Positions 18,988 to 27,783 of a stretch of 64,000 nt of DNA are shown piece by piece. The stretch is taken from the NCBI RefSeq assembly GCF_013167895.1, contig NZ_BLWC01000001.1, positions 2,046,001 to 2,110,000 of the forward strand, read 5' to 3'. Source of the stretch: Streptomyces fulvorobeus. Its GTDB lineage: Bacteria; Actinomycetota; Actinomycetes; Streptomycetales; Streptomycetaceae. How positions within the stretch are numbered: the stretch's first letter is position 1; every line of letters starts with the position of its first letter. The position numbers and the translations under genes are program-made. A model generated the notes under the pieces. It had not been told where the DNA came from. It did not search any database and worked only from the letters and a program-made list of their open reading frames with translations.

Positions 18988-19458
18988 TCATGTGGTGAGC
19001 TTCGCCAGCTTCTTGTAGCAGGTGAGAGCTGCGGCGAGGCCGAGGTAGGCCAGGAAGTGGCTGCCCTTTCGTTCGTATCGGACGGTAAGATGTCGGTAGC
19101 CGAAGAGCCAGAAGATCGACCGCTCGATCTTCCATTGGTGACGGCCGAGGCGCTCGCCGGACTCGATGCCGGGGCGGGCGATCCGTGGGACGAGGTTCCG
19201 GCCGCGGAGCCACTTGCGGTGCTCGGCGGAGTGATATGCCTTGTCCGCTCGGATCTTCACGGGGTTCCGCCGGTGTGGTCCGCGTCGGGACCGGACGGCG
19301 GGTATGCCGAGGATCAGCGGCTTGAACGCCTGGCTGTCGTGCGGGTTCGCCCCCGACACCCCGACGACTAACGGGATGCCCTGGGCGTCGGACAGAACAT
19401 GCAGTTTGCTGCCCTTCGCACCACGATCAACCGGGTTTGGCCCGGTCAGCGATCCCCC
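18988..19458 (-). pseudogene. IS5-family transposase, C-terminal fragment
   Basis: This is the C-terminal half of a DDE transposase. It starts at GGSLTGPNPVDRGAKGSKLH, continues through DKAYHSAEHRKW, and carries the IERSIFWLFGYRHLTVRYER block, the conserved C1/Y-(2)-R-(3)-E-(6)-K signature region holding the catalytic Glu. The frame continues upstream into IS110 DNA, but that part is not transposase. The N-terminal part of the same gene is at 20909-21257. Confidence 0.85.
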
Positions 19459-20908
19459 GTTACCTTCTTCGTGGCCTCGCAATGAGGCTCCCGGCCTTCG
19501 GCCCCGGTATGACTTGAGCCCCCAGTCGAGATGATCGAAAAGGTGGTGTCGCCGGGTGCCGGAGGCATTGGCAGACCGCTGATTAGAGGCACGATCGCCC
19601 CTTGGGGCAGTCTCTTCGTAACGTGGATGCCGGCACGCTGATGCCGCAGGTGAGGCCGGGGAACAGGCGAGCACGGGAGCGAAGGGCACGTCGGACGAGA
19701 CTGGCATCGACGTCTATCTGGGCCTGGACGTCGGCAAGGGGGTTCACCACGCCACCGCCGTGAACCGGGCGGGGAAGAAGGTCTTCGACAAGCCGCTGCC
19801 CAACAGCGAACCGAAGCTGCGGGAGCTGTTCGACAAGCTCCAGACCAAGCACGGAACGGTGCTGGTGGCCGTCGACCAGCCGGCTTCCATCGGGGCTCTG
19901 CCACTGGCGGTCGCCCGGGACGCGGGATGTCAGGTCGCCTACCTGCCCGGACTCACGATGCGACGGATCGCCGATCTTTACCCCGGCGAAGCGAAAACCG
20001 ACGCCCGCGACGCGTTCATCATCGCGGACGCAGCCAGAGCGATGCCCCACACCCTGAGGACGATTGATCCCGCGGACGAGACTGCTGCCGAGCTCGCGAT
20101 GATCGCCGGGTTCGACGACGACCTCGCGGGTGAGTCCACCCGGATCGCCAACCGGCTCCGCGGCCTCCTCACCCAAATCCACCCGTCGCTCGAGCGGGTC
20201 CTGGGCCCGCGTATCCAGCACCCGGCCGTGTTGAAGTTGCTGGACCAGTTCGGATCCCCGGCTCAGATCCGCAAAGCCGGACGCCGTCGCCTCGTGACCT
20301 TGATACGTCCCAAGGCGCCGCGGATGGCCGAACGGCTGGTCGAGGACATCTTCACCGCACTCGACGAACAGACCGTCGTCGTCCCAGGCACCGAAGCAGC
20401 CGCCTTGATCGTCCCCAGCCTCGCCAGTTCCCTCCAGGCCGTCCCTGACCAGCGCAAACTCCTCGCCACAAGGATTGAGGAACTTCTGGACACCCACCCT
20501 CTTTCCCAGGTCCTGATCTCGATGCCCGGCATCGGGGTCAGGACCGCGGCCCGCATCCTCGTCGACGTCGGTGACGGCAGCGGCTTCCCCACCGCCGGAC
20601 ATCTCGCCGCCTACGCCGGCCTGGCACCCGTGACCAGGAACTCCGGCTCCTCCATCCGCGGCGAGCACCCCTCACGACGCGGCAACAAACAGCTCAAGCG
20701 GGCCTTCTACCTCGCCGCGTTCGCCTCGCTCTCCCAGCCCGAGTCCCGCGCCTACTACGACCGCAAACGCCGCGAGGGAAAACACCACATCGCCGCCCTC
20801 ATCGCACTCGCCCGACGACGCATCGACGTCCTCTTCGCCATGCTCCGAGACGGCACCTTCTACCAACCGCCCACACCAGCTACGGCTTGACGAAAACCAT
20901 AGAGGCAC
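19459..20908 (+). mobile_element. IS110-family element inserted in the IS5-family transposase
   Basis: About 1450 bp containing one IS110-type transposase on the plus strand. The boundaries were set by asking which bases must be removed to restore the interrupted IS5 transposase. Joining 19458 to 20909 gives AAA-AAG-GGG-GGA-TCG in the minus-strand frame (KKGGS), with one base of ambiguity in a C run. No target duplication and no long terminal inverted repeats are evident, as expected for IS110 elements. About 180 bases precede the transposase and about 18 follow it. In active relatives such non-coding ends can encode the bridge RNA. Confidence 0.82.
19688..20890 (+). CDS. IS110-family transposase, start codon uncertain
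   Basis: Residues are numbered from codon 19688, giving 400 aa. The N-terminal DEDD RuvC-like domain begins at YLGLDVGKG (first catalytic Asp). The DARDAF segment supplies further acidic residues, and the C-terminal transposase-20 domain has MPGIGVRTAARILVDVG and the serine-bearing AAYAGLAPVTRNSGSS. The frame is open back to 19622 but contains no ATG, GTG or TTG before GTG 19760, and starting there would delete the first catalytic Asp. Either ACG 19688, preceded by GGGAGCGAAGGG, is a start or a lost ATG, or a G is missing at 19658-19661 and translation starts at ATG 19641 in the adjacent frame. Confidence 0.85.
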   Translation, partial: TSDETGIDVYLGLDVGKGVHHATAVNRAGKKVFDKPLPNSEPKLRELFDKLQTKHGTVLVAVDQPASIGALPLAVARDAGCQVAYLPGLTMRRIADLYPGEAKTDARDAFIIADAARAMPHTLRTIDPADETAAELAMIAGFDDDLAGESTRIANRLRGLLTQIHPSLERVLGPRIQHPAVLKLLDQFGSPAQIRKAGRRRLVTLIRPKAPRMAERLVEDIFTALDEQTVVVPGTEAAALIVPSLASSLQAVPDQRKLLATRIEELLDTHPLSQVLISMPGIGVRTAARILVDVGDGSGFPTAGHLAAYAGLAPVTRNSGSSIRGEHPSRRGNKQLKRAFYLAAFASLSQPESRAYYDRKRREGKHHIAALIALARRRIDVLFAMLRDGTFYQPPTPATA

Positions 20909-21257
20909 CTTTTTTGCGCGGACGGACGCCGCGTCGATGATCGCCGACGTCCGGTCCAGTTCACCCCTGGCCCCGAGTTCGTCCAGCACCGCCCGGTGCA
21001 GCCGACGCCACAACTCCCACCTCGGTCCGCATCGTGAACCGGCGATGCGCTGTCGCCGGCGAGGTATGGAACGTCGGCGGCAGATGCCGCCAGGCACACC
21101 CACTGGTCAGCACGTACACGACCGCAGTGAACACCGCCCCCTCATCGACTAGGGCCGTCCCACCTCCCTGCGGACGAGGCTTGAACCCAGGCAGCAACGG
21201 AGCTGCCAACTCCCACAAACCGTCGGGCACGAGCCGACGCGACAGATCAACACTCAC
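20909..21257 (-). pseudogene. IS5-family transposase, N-terminal fragment
   Basis: GTG 21255-21257 begins VSVDLSRRLVPDGLWELAAPLLPG, the typical start of IS5-family transposases, followed by YVLTSGCAWRHLPPTF. The frame shifts by one base near 21013-21016, after which the expected LWRRLHRAVLDELGARGELD and IIDAASVRAKK continue in another frame up to the IS110 boundary. The C-terminal remainder is at 18988-19458. Confidence 0.8.
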
Positions 21258-21530
21258 GATCCAGCATCATGCCGTATCACCGACTCATCACGTGAGACAT
21301 CCTCTTACTCACCTGAAAGCAAGAAGTTCTTGAGCACTGACTCGCACAGGATCGTTCCCTCAGCTTGAGCAGGGGTGCCGACCAGGGAATCCCGTCTGCC
21401 AGTAGAACGCTCACTGGTATCAAACAAAAAGATTTCGGCCAAAATTTCGAACCCCGCTTACATGGCAGATTTTCACATGATTTCATCGTTCAGCGTCACA
21501 TCACTAGCGACGAACATGAAGGATTGCATC

Positions 21531-21809
21531 ATGCGCTTGAAATCCAGCCGACTGGCGACAGGCTTTGTCTTGACTGCGGCACTTACCGCGGTTCCGTTGA
21601 CTACGGCAACGCCAGCATCCGCATCTCAGAGTTCATGCATTCTCAGCCTTTCCAACGCCGGAGTCACCATAGGTCCGAAGGTAAGAGCAGCGTGCAACTG
21701 GCCTGCCGCCTACCCTGGCGTCACACCCAGTACCGCATGCATGACACTGCTCCAGCAGGCGGGGATCACAACATGGGCAATCCGCTATTCGGCATGCATT
21801 CGCGCTTAA
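21531..21809 (+). CDS. Small secreted protein with duplicated C-x18-C motif
   Basis: A 92-residue precursor. A Sec signal peptide (basic MRLKSSR, hydrophobic core, cleavage after PASA near residue 31) leaves a mature protein of about 61 residues with four cysteines. The mature part contains two units of identical spacing, each C-x18-C with LxxAG(V/I)T in the middle and AC at the end, joined by a Pro-rich 14-residue linker. ATG 21531 has a GAAGGA site seven bases upstream. Codons such as AGA, ATA and ACA and A/T-ending third positions are unlike the neighbours, suggesting transfer. I do not recognise the family; a secreted antimicrobial or adhesive peptide is only a guess. Confidence 0.75.
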   Translation: MRLKSSRLATGFVLTAALTAVPLTTATPASASQSSCILSLSNAGVTIGPKVRAACNWPAAYPGVTPSTACMTLLQQAGITTWAIRYSACIRA

Positions 21810-21894
21810 AGGCGACTGGGCTTCCTGGATGCGAGGTGGCCCCCACGGGCTCCGCGCCCATCACCTGGCGGGAGGCACTGGAAGTAGTCTGACC

Positions 21895-21957
21895 CTACGC
21901 CGCGTTCTCGTGCGAGCCGCTGTCGATTCTTCCGATCGGGCCGGCTCGTGCGAGACC
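21895..21957 (-). repeat. Diverged copy of the clpX 3' end
   Basis: About 63 bases align with the last 20 codons of clpX including its TAG stop (22767-22830), in the same orientation, at roughly three quarters identity by hand with several single-base gaps. Shared blocks include CTACGC, TTCTCGTG and CCGATCG. The toxin-antitoxin pair lies exactly between the two copies, like a gene cassette between attachment-site duplications. The copy itself is not a functional reading frame. Confidence 0.5.
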
Positions 21958-21975
21958 TGTGGCGGAGCTCCTGGA

Positions 21976-22281
21976 TCAGAGCTTCACTGACACATTTCCG
22001 ACCGTAGCCAGTATCGTCAGCTCGCCGCCGATGGCTTGGAGGTAGGCCGACATCGTCGACGTATCCAGGCGGACGCCTCCACGCTCGATCTGACTGATCC
22101 GCCCTTGCGTCACTCCCATTACCTTCGCTACCTGCACCTGGGTCATCCCCTGCGCTTTACGGAGGGAGGCCAGTTCATGACCTCTCTCCGCATCGACCAT
22201 CTCGTCCTTGATGGCGTCGATGCGGGCACGCTTCTCCGGCGTGATGTCAGCCGTGAGGTCGGCCATGCTGCCGAGCTTCAT
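21976..22281 (-). CDS. HigA-like XRE antitoxin
   Basis: A 101-residue protein with an N-terminal acidic helix and an XRE helix-turn-helix at about residues 38-75 (MTQVQVAKVMGVTQGRISQIERG), then a short hydrophobic tail. The order toxin first, antitoxin second, and the ATGA overlap with the upstream toxin gene are typical of HigBA pairs. The antitoxin would neutralise the toxin and repress the shared promoter; the dyad at 22674-22689 is a plausible binding site. It lies between two copies of the clpX 3' end. Confidence 0.88.
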   Translation of the reverse strand: MKLGSMADLTADITPEKRARIDAIKDEMVDAERGHELASLRKAQGMTQVQVAKVMGVTQGRISQIERGGVRLDTSTMSAYLQAIGGELTILATVGNVSVKL

Positions 22282-22664
22282 CAGTCGTCCTCCTCCTTCA
22301 GAGCTTCAAGGTAAGCGACGTACCTTGCATCAGCCTGCTTGATCGCCTTGGTGTACCAGGCCGCCCACTGCCGACCGCTCGCCTTGTTCCCTGCGACGAG
22401 AAAGACTGCCCGCCGCACAGGATCGAAGACGAAGAGCATCCTGATGCTGACCGAGCTCCCACTCCGAGGGCGGAGCTCTCGCATGTTGCGGAACTGGCTG
22501 CGCTCAATGGCTCCCACCGTCGGGCGCCGCAGGGCGGGTCCGCACTCCTGGAGTCTCTCCAAAGCAGCAATGACATGCTCGTGACTGTCCGGATCCTCCT
22601 TGGCGAGCTCTTGAATCCACTCCAGGACATCTGCGAAGAATCTGAGTTCGTACGGACCGTCCAC
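22281..22664 (-). CDS. HigB-like (Gp49/RelE superfamily) toxin
   Basis: A 127-residue protein matching the phage Gp49/HigB-like toxin family. Recognisable parts are the N-terminal helix-rich stretch LEWIQELAKEDPDSHEHV, the beta-rich NMRELRP and RMLFVFDP, and the closing VAGNKASGRQWAAWY. Relatives are ribosome-dependent mRNA endonucleases. The GTG at 22662-22664 has no ribosome-binding site. The promoter (TTGACG-N18-TAATAT) places the transcription start at or one base before this codon, so the mRNA is probably leaderless. The stop overlaps the antitoxin start, coupling expression of the pair. Confidence 0.88.
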   Translation of the reverse strand: MDGPYELRFFADVLEWIQELAKEDPDSHEHVIAALERLQECGPALRRPTVGAIERSQFRNMRELRPRSGSSVSIRMLFVFDPVRRAVFLVAGNKASGRQWAAWYTKAIKQADARYVAYLEALKEEDD

Positions 22665-22671
22665 GACGAAT

Positions 22672-22701
22672 ATATTAGCTCCAACTAATGATACTCGTCA
22701 A
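22672..22701 (-). promoter_or_regulatory. Promoter and operator of the toxin-antitoxin operon
   Basis: On the minus strand, TTGACG (22701-22696) and TAATAT (22677-22672) are separated by 18 bases, a near-consensus housekeeping promoter. A dyad ATTAG-N6-CTAAT (22674-22689) overlaps the -10 box and is a likely autoregulatory operator. The -10 box ends seven bases before the toxin GTG, predicting a leaderless transcript. Confidence 0.75.
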
Positions 22702-22738
22702 GAAAAAGGCGCCCAGCCGCTCTACCCGGCCGGGCGCC
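22702..22738 (-). terminator. Intrinsic terminator of clpX with U-tract
   Basis: A 12-bp stem with one G-U pair (22708-22719 with 22727-22738) is followed on the minus strand by TTTTTCT (22707-22701), a classical Rho-independent terminator 28 bases beyond clpX. Its U-tract abuts the -35 box of the toxin-antitoxin promoter. Confidence 0.85.
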
Positions 22739-22766
22739 CCTTCGGCGTACGTGCTGTCGCGTGCCG

Positions 22767-24065
<1,299 letters not shown>

Positions 24066-24156
24066 GAGGTGCTTCCCCTTCGCCTGGGAGACGCCTGGTT
24101 CAGCGGCTCCTGGTCCCTCTGTCCGACGGTACCTTGCCTGACCCCCCGTACGGGCC

Positions 24157-24210
24157 CCCCTTGGCACGGTTCACACGGCCGAGACCGTGCGAACGGGATG
24201 TGCCAAGGGG
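24157..24210 (-). terminator. Hairpin between clpP2 and clpX
   Basis: Arms CCCCTTGGCAC (24157-24167) and GTGCCAAGGGG (24200-24210) are perfect complements. Inside them a second imperfect pair (GTTCACACGG with CCGTGCGAAC) extends the structure. It begins 11 bases after the clpP2 stop and probably terminates or attenuates transcription into clpX. Confidence 0.65.
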
Positions 24211-24220
24211 AAAGACCGAC

Positions 24221-24904
24221 TCAGACGGAGGCGCCTGCAGTCGTCTTGCGGGTGGAGACGATCTGGTCCACCAGACCGTACGCGAGGGCTCCCTCCGCGG
24301 TAAGGATCTTGTCGCGCTCGATGTCCTCGCTGATCTTCTCCAGCGGGGTGGTGGAGTGCTTGGCCAGCATCTCCTCCAGCTGCGTACGCATCCGGAGGAT
24401 CTCGTTGGCCGCGATCTCCAGGTCGGAGAGCTGCTCACGGCCGGTCTGCGAGGACGGCTGGTGGATCAGGACACGGGCGTGCGGGAGCGCCATGCGCTTG
24501 CCCGGCGTGCCCGCCGCCAGCAGGACCGCGGCGGCGGAGGCCGCCTGGCCCATGCAGACCGTCTGGATGTCCGGCTTCACGAACTGCATCGTGTCGTAGA
24601 TCGCGGTGAGCGCGGTGAACGAGCCGCCGGGGCTGTTGATGTAGATCGAGATGTCGCGGTCCGGGTCCATCGACTCCAGGCACAGGAGCTGCGCCATGAC
24701 GTCGTTGGCCGAGGCGTCGTCGATCTGGACGCCGAGGAAGATCACGCGCTCCTCGAAGAGCTTCGCGTACGGGTCGTACTCACGCACACCCTGCGAGGTG
24801 CGCTCCACGAAGCGCGGGACGACGTAGCGGTTGTCCACCTGCGGGCCGGTGTAGAGACCGCTCGCGGAGGCGCCGGGGAAGTTGTTCATGTGGGTGTTCA
24901 CCAT
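24221..24904 (-). CDS. clpP: ClpP2, ATP-dependent Clp protease proteolytic subunit
   Basis: A 227-residue serine peptidase. The catalytic Ser is in [12 protein letters not shown], the His in VLIHQPS, and the Asp follows in the IERDKI region. The tight-turn motif YINSPGGSF is intact. It forms a mixed complex with ClpP1 and works with ClpX or ClpC. ATG 24902-24904 is chosen; the internal ATG at 24887-24889 ([11 protein letters not shown]) is an equally possible start. Seventy-six bases separate it from clpP1 and no terminator is seen between them, so the two are co-transcribed. Confidence 0.95.
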   Translation of the reverse strand: MVNTHMNNFPGASASGLYTGPQVDNRYVVPRFVERTSQGVREYDPYAKLFEERVIFLGVQIDDASANDVMAQLLCLESMDPDRDISIYINSPGGSFTALTAIYDTMQFVKPDIQTVCMGQAASAAAVLLAAGTPGKRMALPHARVLIHQPSSQTGREQLSDLEIAANEILRMRTQLEEMLAKHSTTPLEKISEDIERDKILTAEGALAYGLVDQIVSTRKTTAGASV

Positions 24905-24980
24905 CCTGGTGGCGTTCTGGGGGCTGGGTTCTCGGCGTACGAGAGGTGCGGAAGAGGGTGCCGGTCCGGTGGAAGCCGGA

Positions 24981-25598
24981 TCAGGCGCCGGTGCCGCCGC
25001 CGCCCGGGATGCCCGACGCGACCGTGATGATCTCGTCGATGAGGCCGTACTCCTTGGCCTCTTCCGCGGTGTACCAGCGGTCACGGTCGCCGTCGCGGAT
25101 GATCGTCTCCACGGTCTGACCGGAGTGGCGGGCGGTGATCTCCGCCATACGCGTCTTCGTCCGGAGCAGGTACTGGGCCTGGATCTTGATGTCCGAGGCG
25201 GTACCGCCGATGCCGGCCGAACCCTGGTGCATGAGGATGTCGGTGTTCGGGAGCGCGAAGCGCTTGCCCGCCGAGCCGCCGGTCAGCAGGAACTGGCCCA
25301 TCGAGGCCGCCATGCCCATACCGATGGTGACGACGTCGTTCGGGATGTACTGCATGGTGTCGTAGACCGCCATGCCTGCGGTCACCGAGCCACCGGGGCT
25401 GTTGATGTAGAGGTAGATGTCCTTGTCCGGCTCGGCGGCAAGGAGCAGCAGCTGTGCGGTGATCTTGTTGGCGATGTCATCGTCGACCTGCTGACCGAGG
25501 AAGATGATGCGCTCGCCGAGCAGTCGGCTGTAGACCTGGTCGCCGAGGCCACCACCGAGGGACGGCTCTCCGGCGGCGTAGGGCATCAGATTCGTCAC
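24981..25598 (-). CDS. clpP: ClpP1, ATP-dependent Clp protease proteolytic subunit
   Basis: A 205-residue serine peptidase, first gene of the clpP1-clpP2 operon. The catalytic Ser is in [12 protein letters not shown], the His in ILMHQGS, and the Asp in the [11 protein letters not shown] region. YINSPGGSV is conserved. GTG 25596-25598 is favoured because an AGGTGG site lies four bases upstream; ATG 25584-25586 is an alternative. A ClgR-type operator sits about 130 bases upstream, consistent with known ClgR control of clpP1-clpP2 in Streptomyces. The C-terminus ends in a short Gly-rich tail. Confidence 0.96.
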   Translation of the reverse strand: MTNLMPYAAGEPSLGGGLGDQVYSRLLGERIIFLGQQVDDDIANKITAQLLLLAAEPDKDIYLYINSPGGSVTAGMAVYDTMQYIPNDVVTIGMGMAASMGQFLLTGGSAGKRFALPNTDILMHQGSAGIGGTASDIKIQAQYLLRTKTRMAEITARHSGQTVETIIRDGDRDRWYTAEEAKEYGLIDEIITVASGIPGGGGTGA

Positions 25599-25729
25599 GT
25601 ATCCACCTGCTCGTCTCTGACGGCTCCGGCCGTCTCAGCGTCTTCGTACCGGGTGGCCCGGGACTGCTCCACCCTTCCTTCATGGACCCTAACGCGCAGG
25701 TAGGACAACGCCATCCCGCTTCCCCAACT

Positions 25730-25743
25730 GTTCGCTGGGAGCG
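25730..25743. promoter_or_regulatory. ClgR-type operator upstream of clpP1
   Basis: GTTCGC-TGGGA-GCG (25730-25743), followed by CAA, matches the ClgR box GTTCGC-N5-GCG described for clp promoters in Streptomyces. Its position, 130 bases upstream of the clpP1 start and before the tig terminator, fits activation of clpP1-clpP2. Confidence 0.75.
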
Positions 25744-25792
25744 CAAGGTGAGCAGTCCGCACACGGGTTCCGACGATCGCACGCCGATACGG

Positions 25793-25829
25793 CGACGGGT
25801 CCCGGACGCACAGCGTCCGGGACCCGTCG
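25793..25829 (-). terminator. Terminator of tig
   Basis: A perfect 17-bp stem (CGACGGGTCCCGGACGC, 25793-25809, with 25813-25829) with a three-base loop begins 19 bases beyond the trigger factor stop. It separates tig from the clpP operon. Confidence 0.88.
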
Positions 25830-25847
25830 TACGGATCGGTGCGAGGC

Positions 25848-27242
25848 TCAGCCCTGGGGCTTGGCCTCGGCGGTCCCGGAGTCGCCGTCGGCGGCCTCCG
25901 TGGCCTCTGCGGCCTCGGTGGGCTCCTCCTCGTCGTCCTCCAGGTCGACGACGTCACCGTTGGTGTCGAGGACCTTGGCGGCCTCCACGACGACGGCGAG
26001 CGCCTTGCCGCGGGCGACCTCGCCGACGAGCATCGGCACCTGGCCACCCTCGACGACGGCCTGGGCGAACTGGTCGGGGCTCATGCCGGAGGAAGCCGCA
26101 CGCCGCATGAGGTGCTCGGTGAGCTCCTCCTGGTTGACGTTCAGCTTCTCCTTGTTGACGAGCTCGTCGAGGATGAACTGGGTCTTGATGCCCTTGACCG
26201 CCTGCTCGGCGGTCTCGGCCTCGAACTCCTCCAGGGTCTTGCCCTGGATCTCCAGGTACTTCGCCAGGTCGATACCCATCTGACCGAGCTGGTGGTGCTC
26301 CAGGTTGTGCTTGCGGGTCTGGACCTCGTCCGCGAGGAGCTTCTCGGGGATCGGGACCTCGGCCAGCTTCAGCAGCTCCTCCAGGACGCGTTCCTGGGCC
26401 TGGGTGGCCTGGTCGTACTGCTTGGTGTTCTCCAGGCGCTTCCGGCTGTCCGCCTTCAGCTCGTCGAGCGTGTCGAACTCGCTCGCCATCTGGGCGAACT
26501 CGTCGTCCAGCTCGGGGAGCTCGCGGGAGGCGACGGCGGTGACCTTGACGGTGACCTCCGCGACCTTGCCCTCGGCGGAGCCGCCCTTCAGCTGAGAGGT
26601 GAAGGTGGCCTCGCCACCGGCCTCCAGGCCGGTCACGGCCTCGTCGATGCCTTCGAGGAGCTCGCCGGAACCGATGGTGTACGAGACACCGGCGGCCACG
26701 CCGTCCTCAAGGACCTCTCCCTCGACCTTGGCCTCCAGGTCGATCGTGACGACGTCGCCTTCGGCGGCGGCGCGCTCGACCGGGTTGGTGGAGGCGAAGC
26801 GCTCACGGAGCTGCTCCACGGCCTTCTCGACGTCCTCGTCGGTGACGTCGAGGGCGTCCACGGTGACCTCGATGCCGGAGTAGTCCGGGATCTCGATCTC
26901 GGGGCGCACGTCAACCTCGGCGGTGAAGGACAGCAGCTCGCCGTCCTTCAGCTCGGTGATGTCGACCTCGGGCTGGCCCAGAACGTTGAGCTCACCCTCG
27001 TTGACCGCCTCGGTGTAGAACTTCGGGAGGGCGTCGTTGACGGCCTCCTCCAGAACAGCACCACGGCCGAACCGCTGGTCGATGATCCGGTTGGGGATCT
27101 TGCCCTTACGGAAGCCCTTCACCGTGACCTGCTGGTTGATCTTCTTGTACGCCGCGTCGAGGCTGTCCTTGAGCTCCTCGAAGGGCACCTCGATGCTGAG
27201 CCGAACCCGGGTCGGGTTCAGGGTCTCCACGGCGCTCTTCAC
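25848..27242 (-). CDS. tig: Trigger factor, ribosome-associated chaperone
   Basis: A 464-residue chaperone and peptidyl-prolyl isomerase that meets nascent chains at the ribosome exit. The ribosome-binding signature GFRKGKIP is near residue 44, the FKBP-like domain occupies about 150-240, and the C-terminal helical arms follow. A Glu/Ala-rich acidic tail ([15 protein letters not shown]) of about 40 residues ends the protein, as in other Streptomyces. GTG 27240-27242 is supported by AAGGAG eight bases upstream. It is upstream of clpP1-clpP2-clpX on the same strand, but a strong terminator and a ClgR box intervene. Confidence 0.97.
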   Translation of the reverse strand: MKSAVETLNPTRVRLSIEVPFEELKDSLDAAYKKINQQVTVKGFRKGKIPNRIIDQRFGRGAVLEEAVNDALPKFYTEAVNEGELNVLGQPEVDITELKDGELLSFTAEVDVRPEIEIPDYSGIEVTVDALDVTDEDVEKAVEQLRERFASTNPVERAAAEGDVVTIDLEAKVEGEVLEDGVAAGVSYTIGSGELLEGIDEAVTGLEAGGEATFTSQLKGGSAEGKVAEVTVKVTAVASRELPELDDEFAQMASEFDTLDELKADSRKRLENTKQYDQATQAQERVLEELLKLAEVPIPEKLLADEVQTRKHNLEHHQLGQMGIDLAKYLEIQGKTLEEFEAETAEQAVKGIKTQFILDELVNKEKLNVNQEELTEHLMRRAASSGMSPDQFAQAVVEGGQVPMLVGEVARGKALAVVVEAAKVLDTNGDVVDLEDDEEEPTEAAEATEAADGDSGTAEAKPQG

Positions 27243-27391
27243 GGTTCGGTCTCCTTGGGGGCTGACTTCTCTGGGTTCTGCTGGACCGCCGGGGGCGGCT
27301 TCGCGGATCGGGCCCGGTTCATCGGACACACGGGCACGCACTGTGCATAGTAACGGCAAGGGGGATGACTCCCCCAATGCGATCTTGTCTG

Positions 27392-27468
27392 TGGTCGGGG
27401 TGGCCGGATTCGAACCGACGACCTTCCGCTCCCAAAGCGGACGCGCTACCAAGCTGCGCCACACCCCG
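27392..27468 (-). tRNA. tRNA-Pro (anticodon TGG)
   Basis: A 77-base cloverleaf: acceptor CGGGGTG/CACCCCG, D-arm with GCGCAGCTTGGTAGCGC, anticodon stem TCCGC/GCGGA with loop TTTGGGA (anticodon TGG), T-arm with GGTTCGAATCC. The discriminator A and a genomically encoded CCA end are at 27395 and 27392-27394. Confidence 0.97.
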
Positions 27469-27646
27469 TCGGTGCGACACGTAGGGTACATGCCGCCGGG
27501 CGGTCCCTCGCACGCTTTGCACCGGACGCCTCACAGCGGGTGTCCGGGGCGGCGGCGCCCGGCACCGCAACGGGTGTGCGGAGCACGCCGCGAACCCGCT
27601 ACGATGCTGTTCGTGCCGAGGTCCACGGACCCGCGGCACGGTGCGT

Positions 27647-27720
27647 GCGGGCGTAGCTCAATGGTAGAGCCCTAGTCTTCCAAACTAGCTACGCGGGTTC
27701 GATTCCCGTCGCCCGCTCCA
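27647..27720 (+). tRNA. tRNA-Gly (anticodon TCC)
   Basis: A 74-base cloverleaf: acceptor GCGGGCG/CGCCCGC, D-loop GCTCAATGGTAGAGC, anticodon stem CTAGT/ACTAG with loop CTTCCAA (anticodon TCC), T-arm GGGTTCGATTCCC. Discriminator T and encoded CCA end at 27717-27720. Confidence 0.97.
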
Positions 27721-27724
27721 TGCG

Positions 27725-27761
27725 AAGGCCCGGTCAGGCAGTCACCGCCTGACCGGGCCTT
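27725..27761. terminator. Bidirectional hairpin between tRNA-Gly and 27784 gene
   Basis: AAGGCCCGGTCAGGC (27725-27739) pairs perfectly with GCCTGACCGGGCCTT (27747-27761), flanked by near-complementary GCG/CGC. It serves the tRNA-Gly transcript and the convergent small membrane protein gene. Confidence 0.85.
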
Positions 27762-27783
27762 TCGCGTTCGTCGCCCGGAGGCT

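Larger units (their letters stand above)
18981..21302 (-). mobile_element. IS5-family element, interrupted by an IS110-family element and frameshifted
   Basis: Terminal inverted repeats are visible: GGATGTCTCATGTGGTGAG at 18981-18999 and its near-complement at 21284-21302 (17 of 19 match). The transposase runs on the minus strand from GTG 21257 to the stop at 18988. It is split by an insertion of about 1450 bp at 19459-20908. Removing the insertion gives an element of about 872 bp, typical of the IS5 family, and restores a continuous AKKGGSLTGPNP reading. A separate frameshift near 21013-21016 also breaks the transposase. No convincing target-site duplication is seen at the outer ends. The element is inactive as it stands. 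Confidence 0.85.

Noticed and set aside
18976..21306. CTT flanking both outer ends of the IS5-family element as a target-site duplication
   Set aside because: Placing CTT as a duplication makes the two terminal repeats unequal in length; a three-base match is also easily chance.
27392..27720. tRNA-Pro and tRNA-Gly as occupied integration sites
   Set aside because: Both tRNAs are complete with encoded CCA ends and I found no duplicated 3' end or integrase gene nearby.
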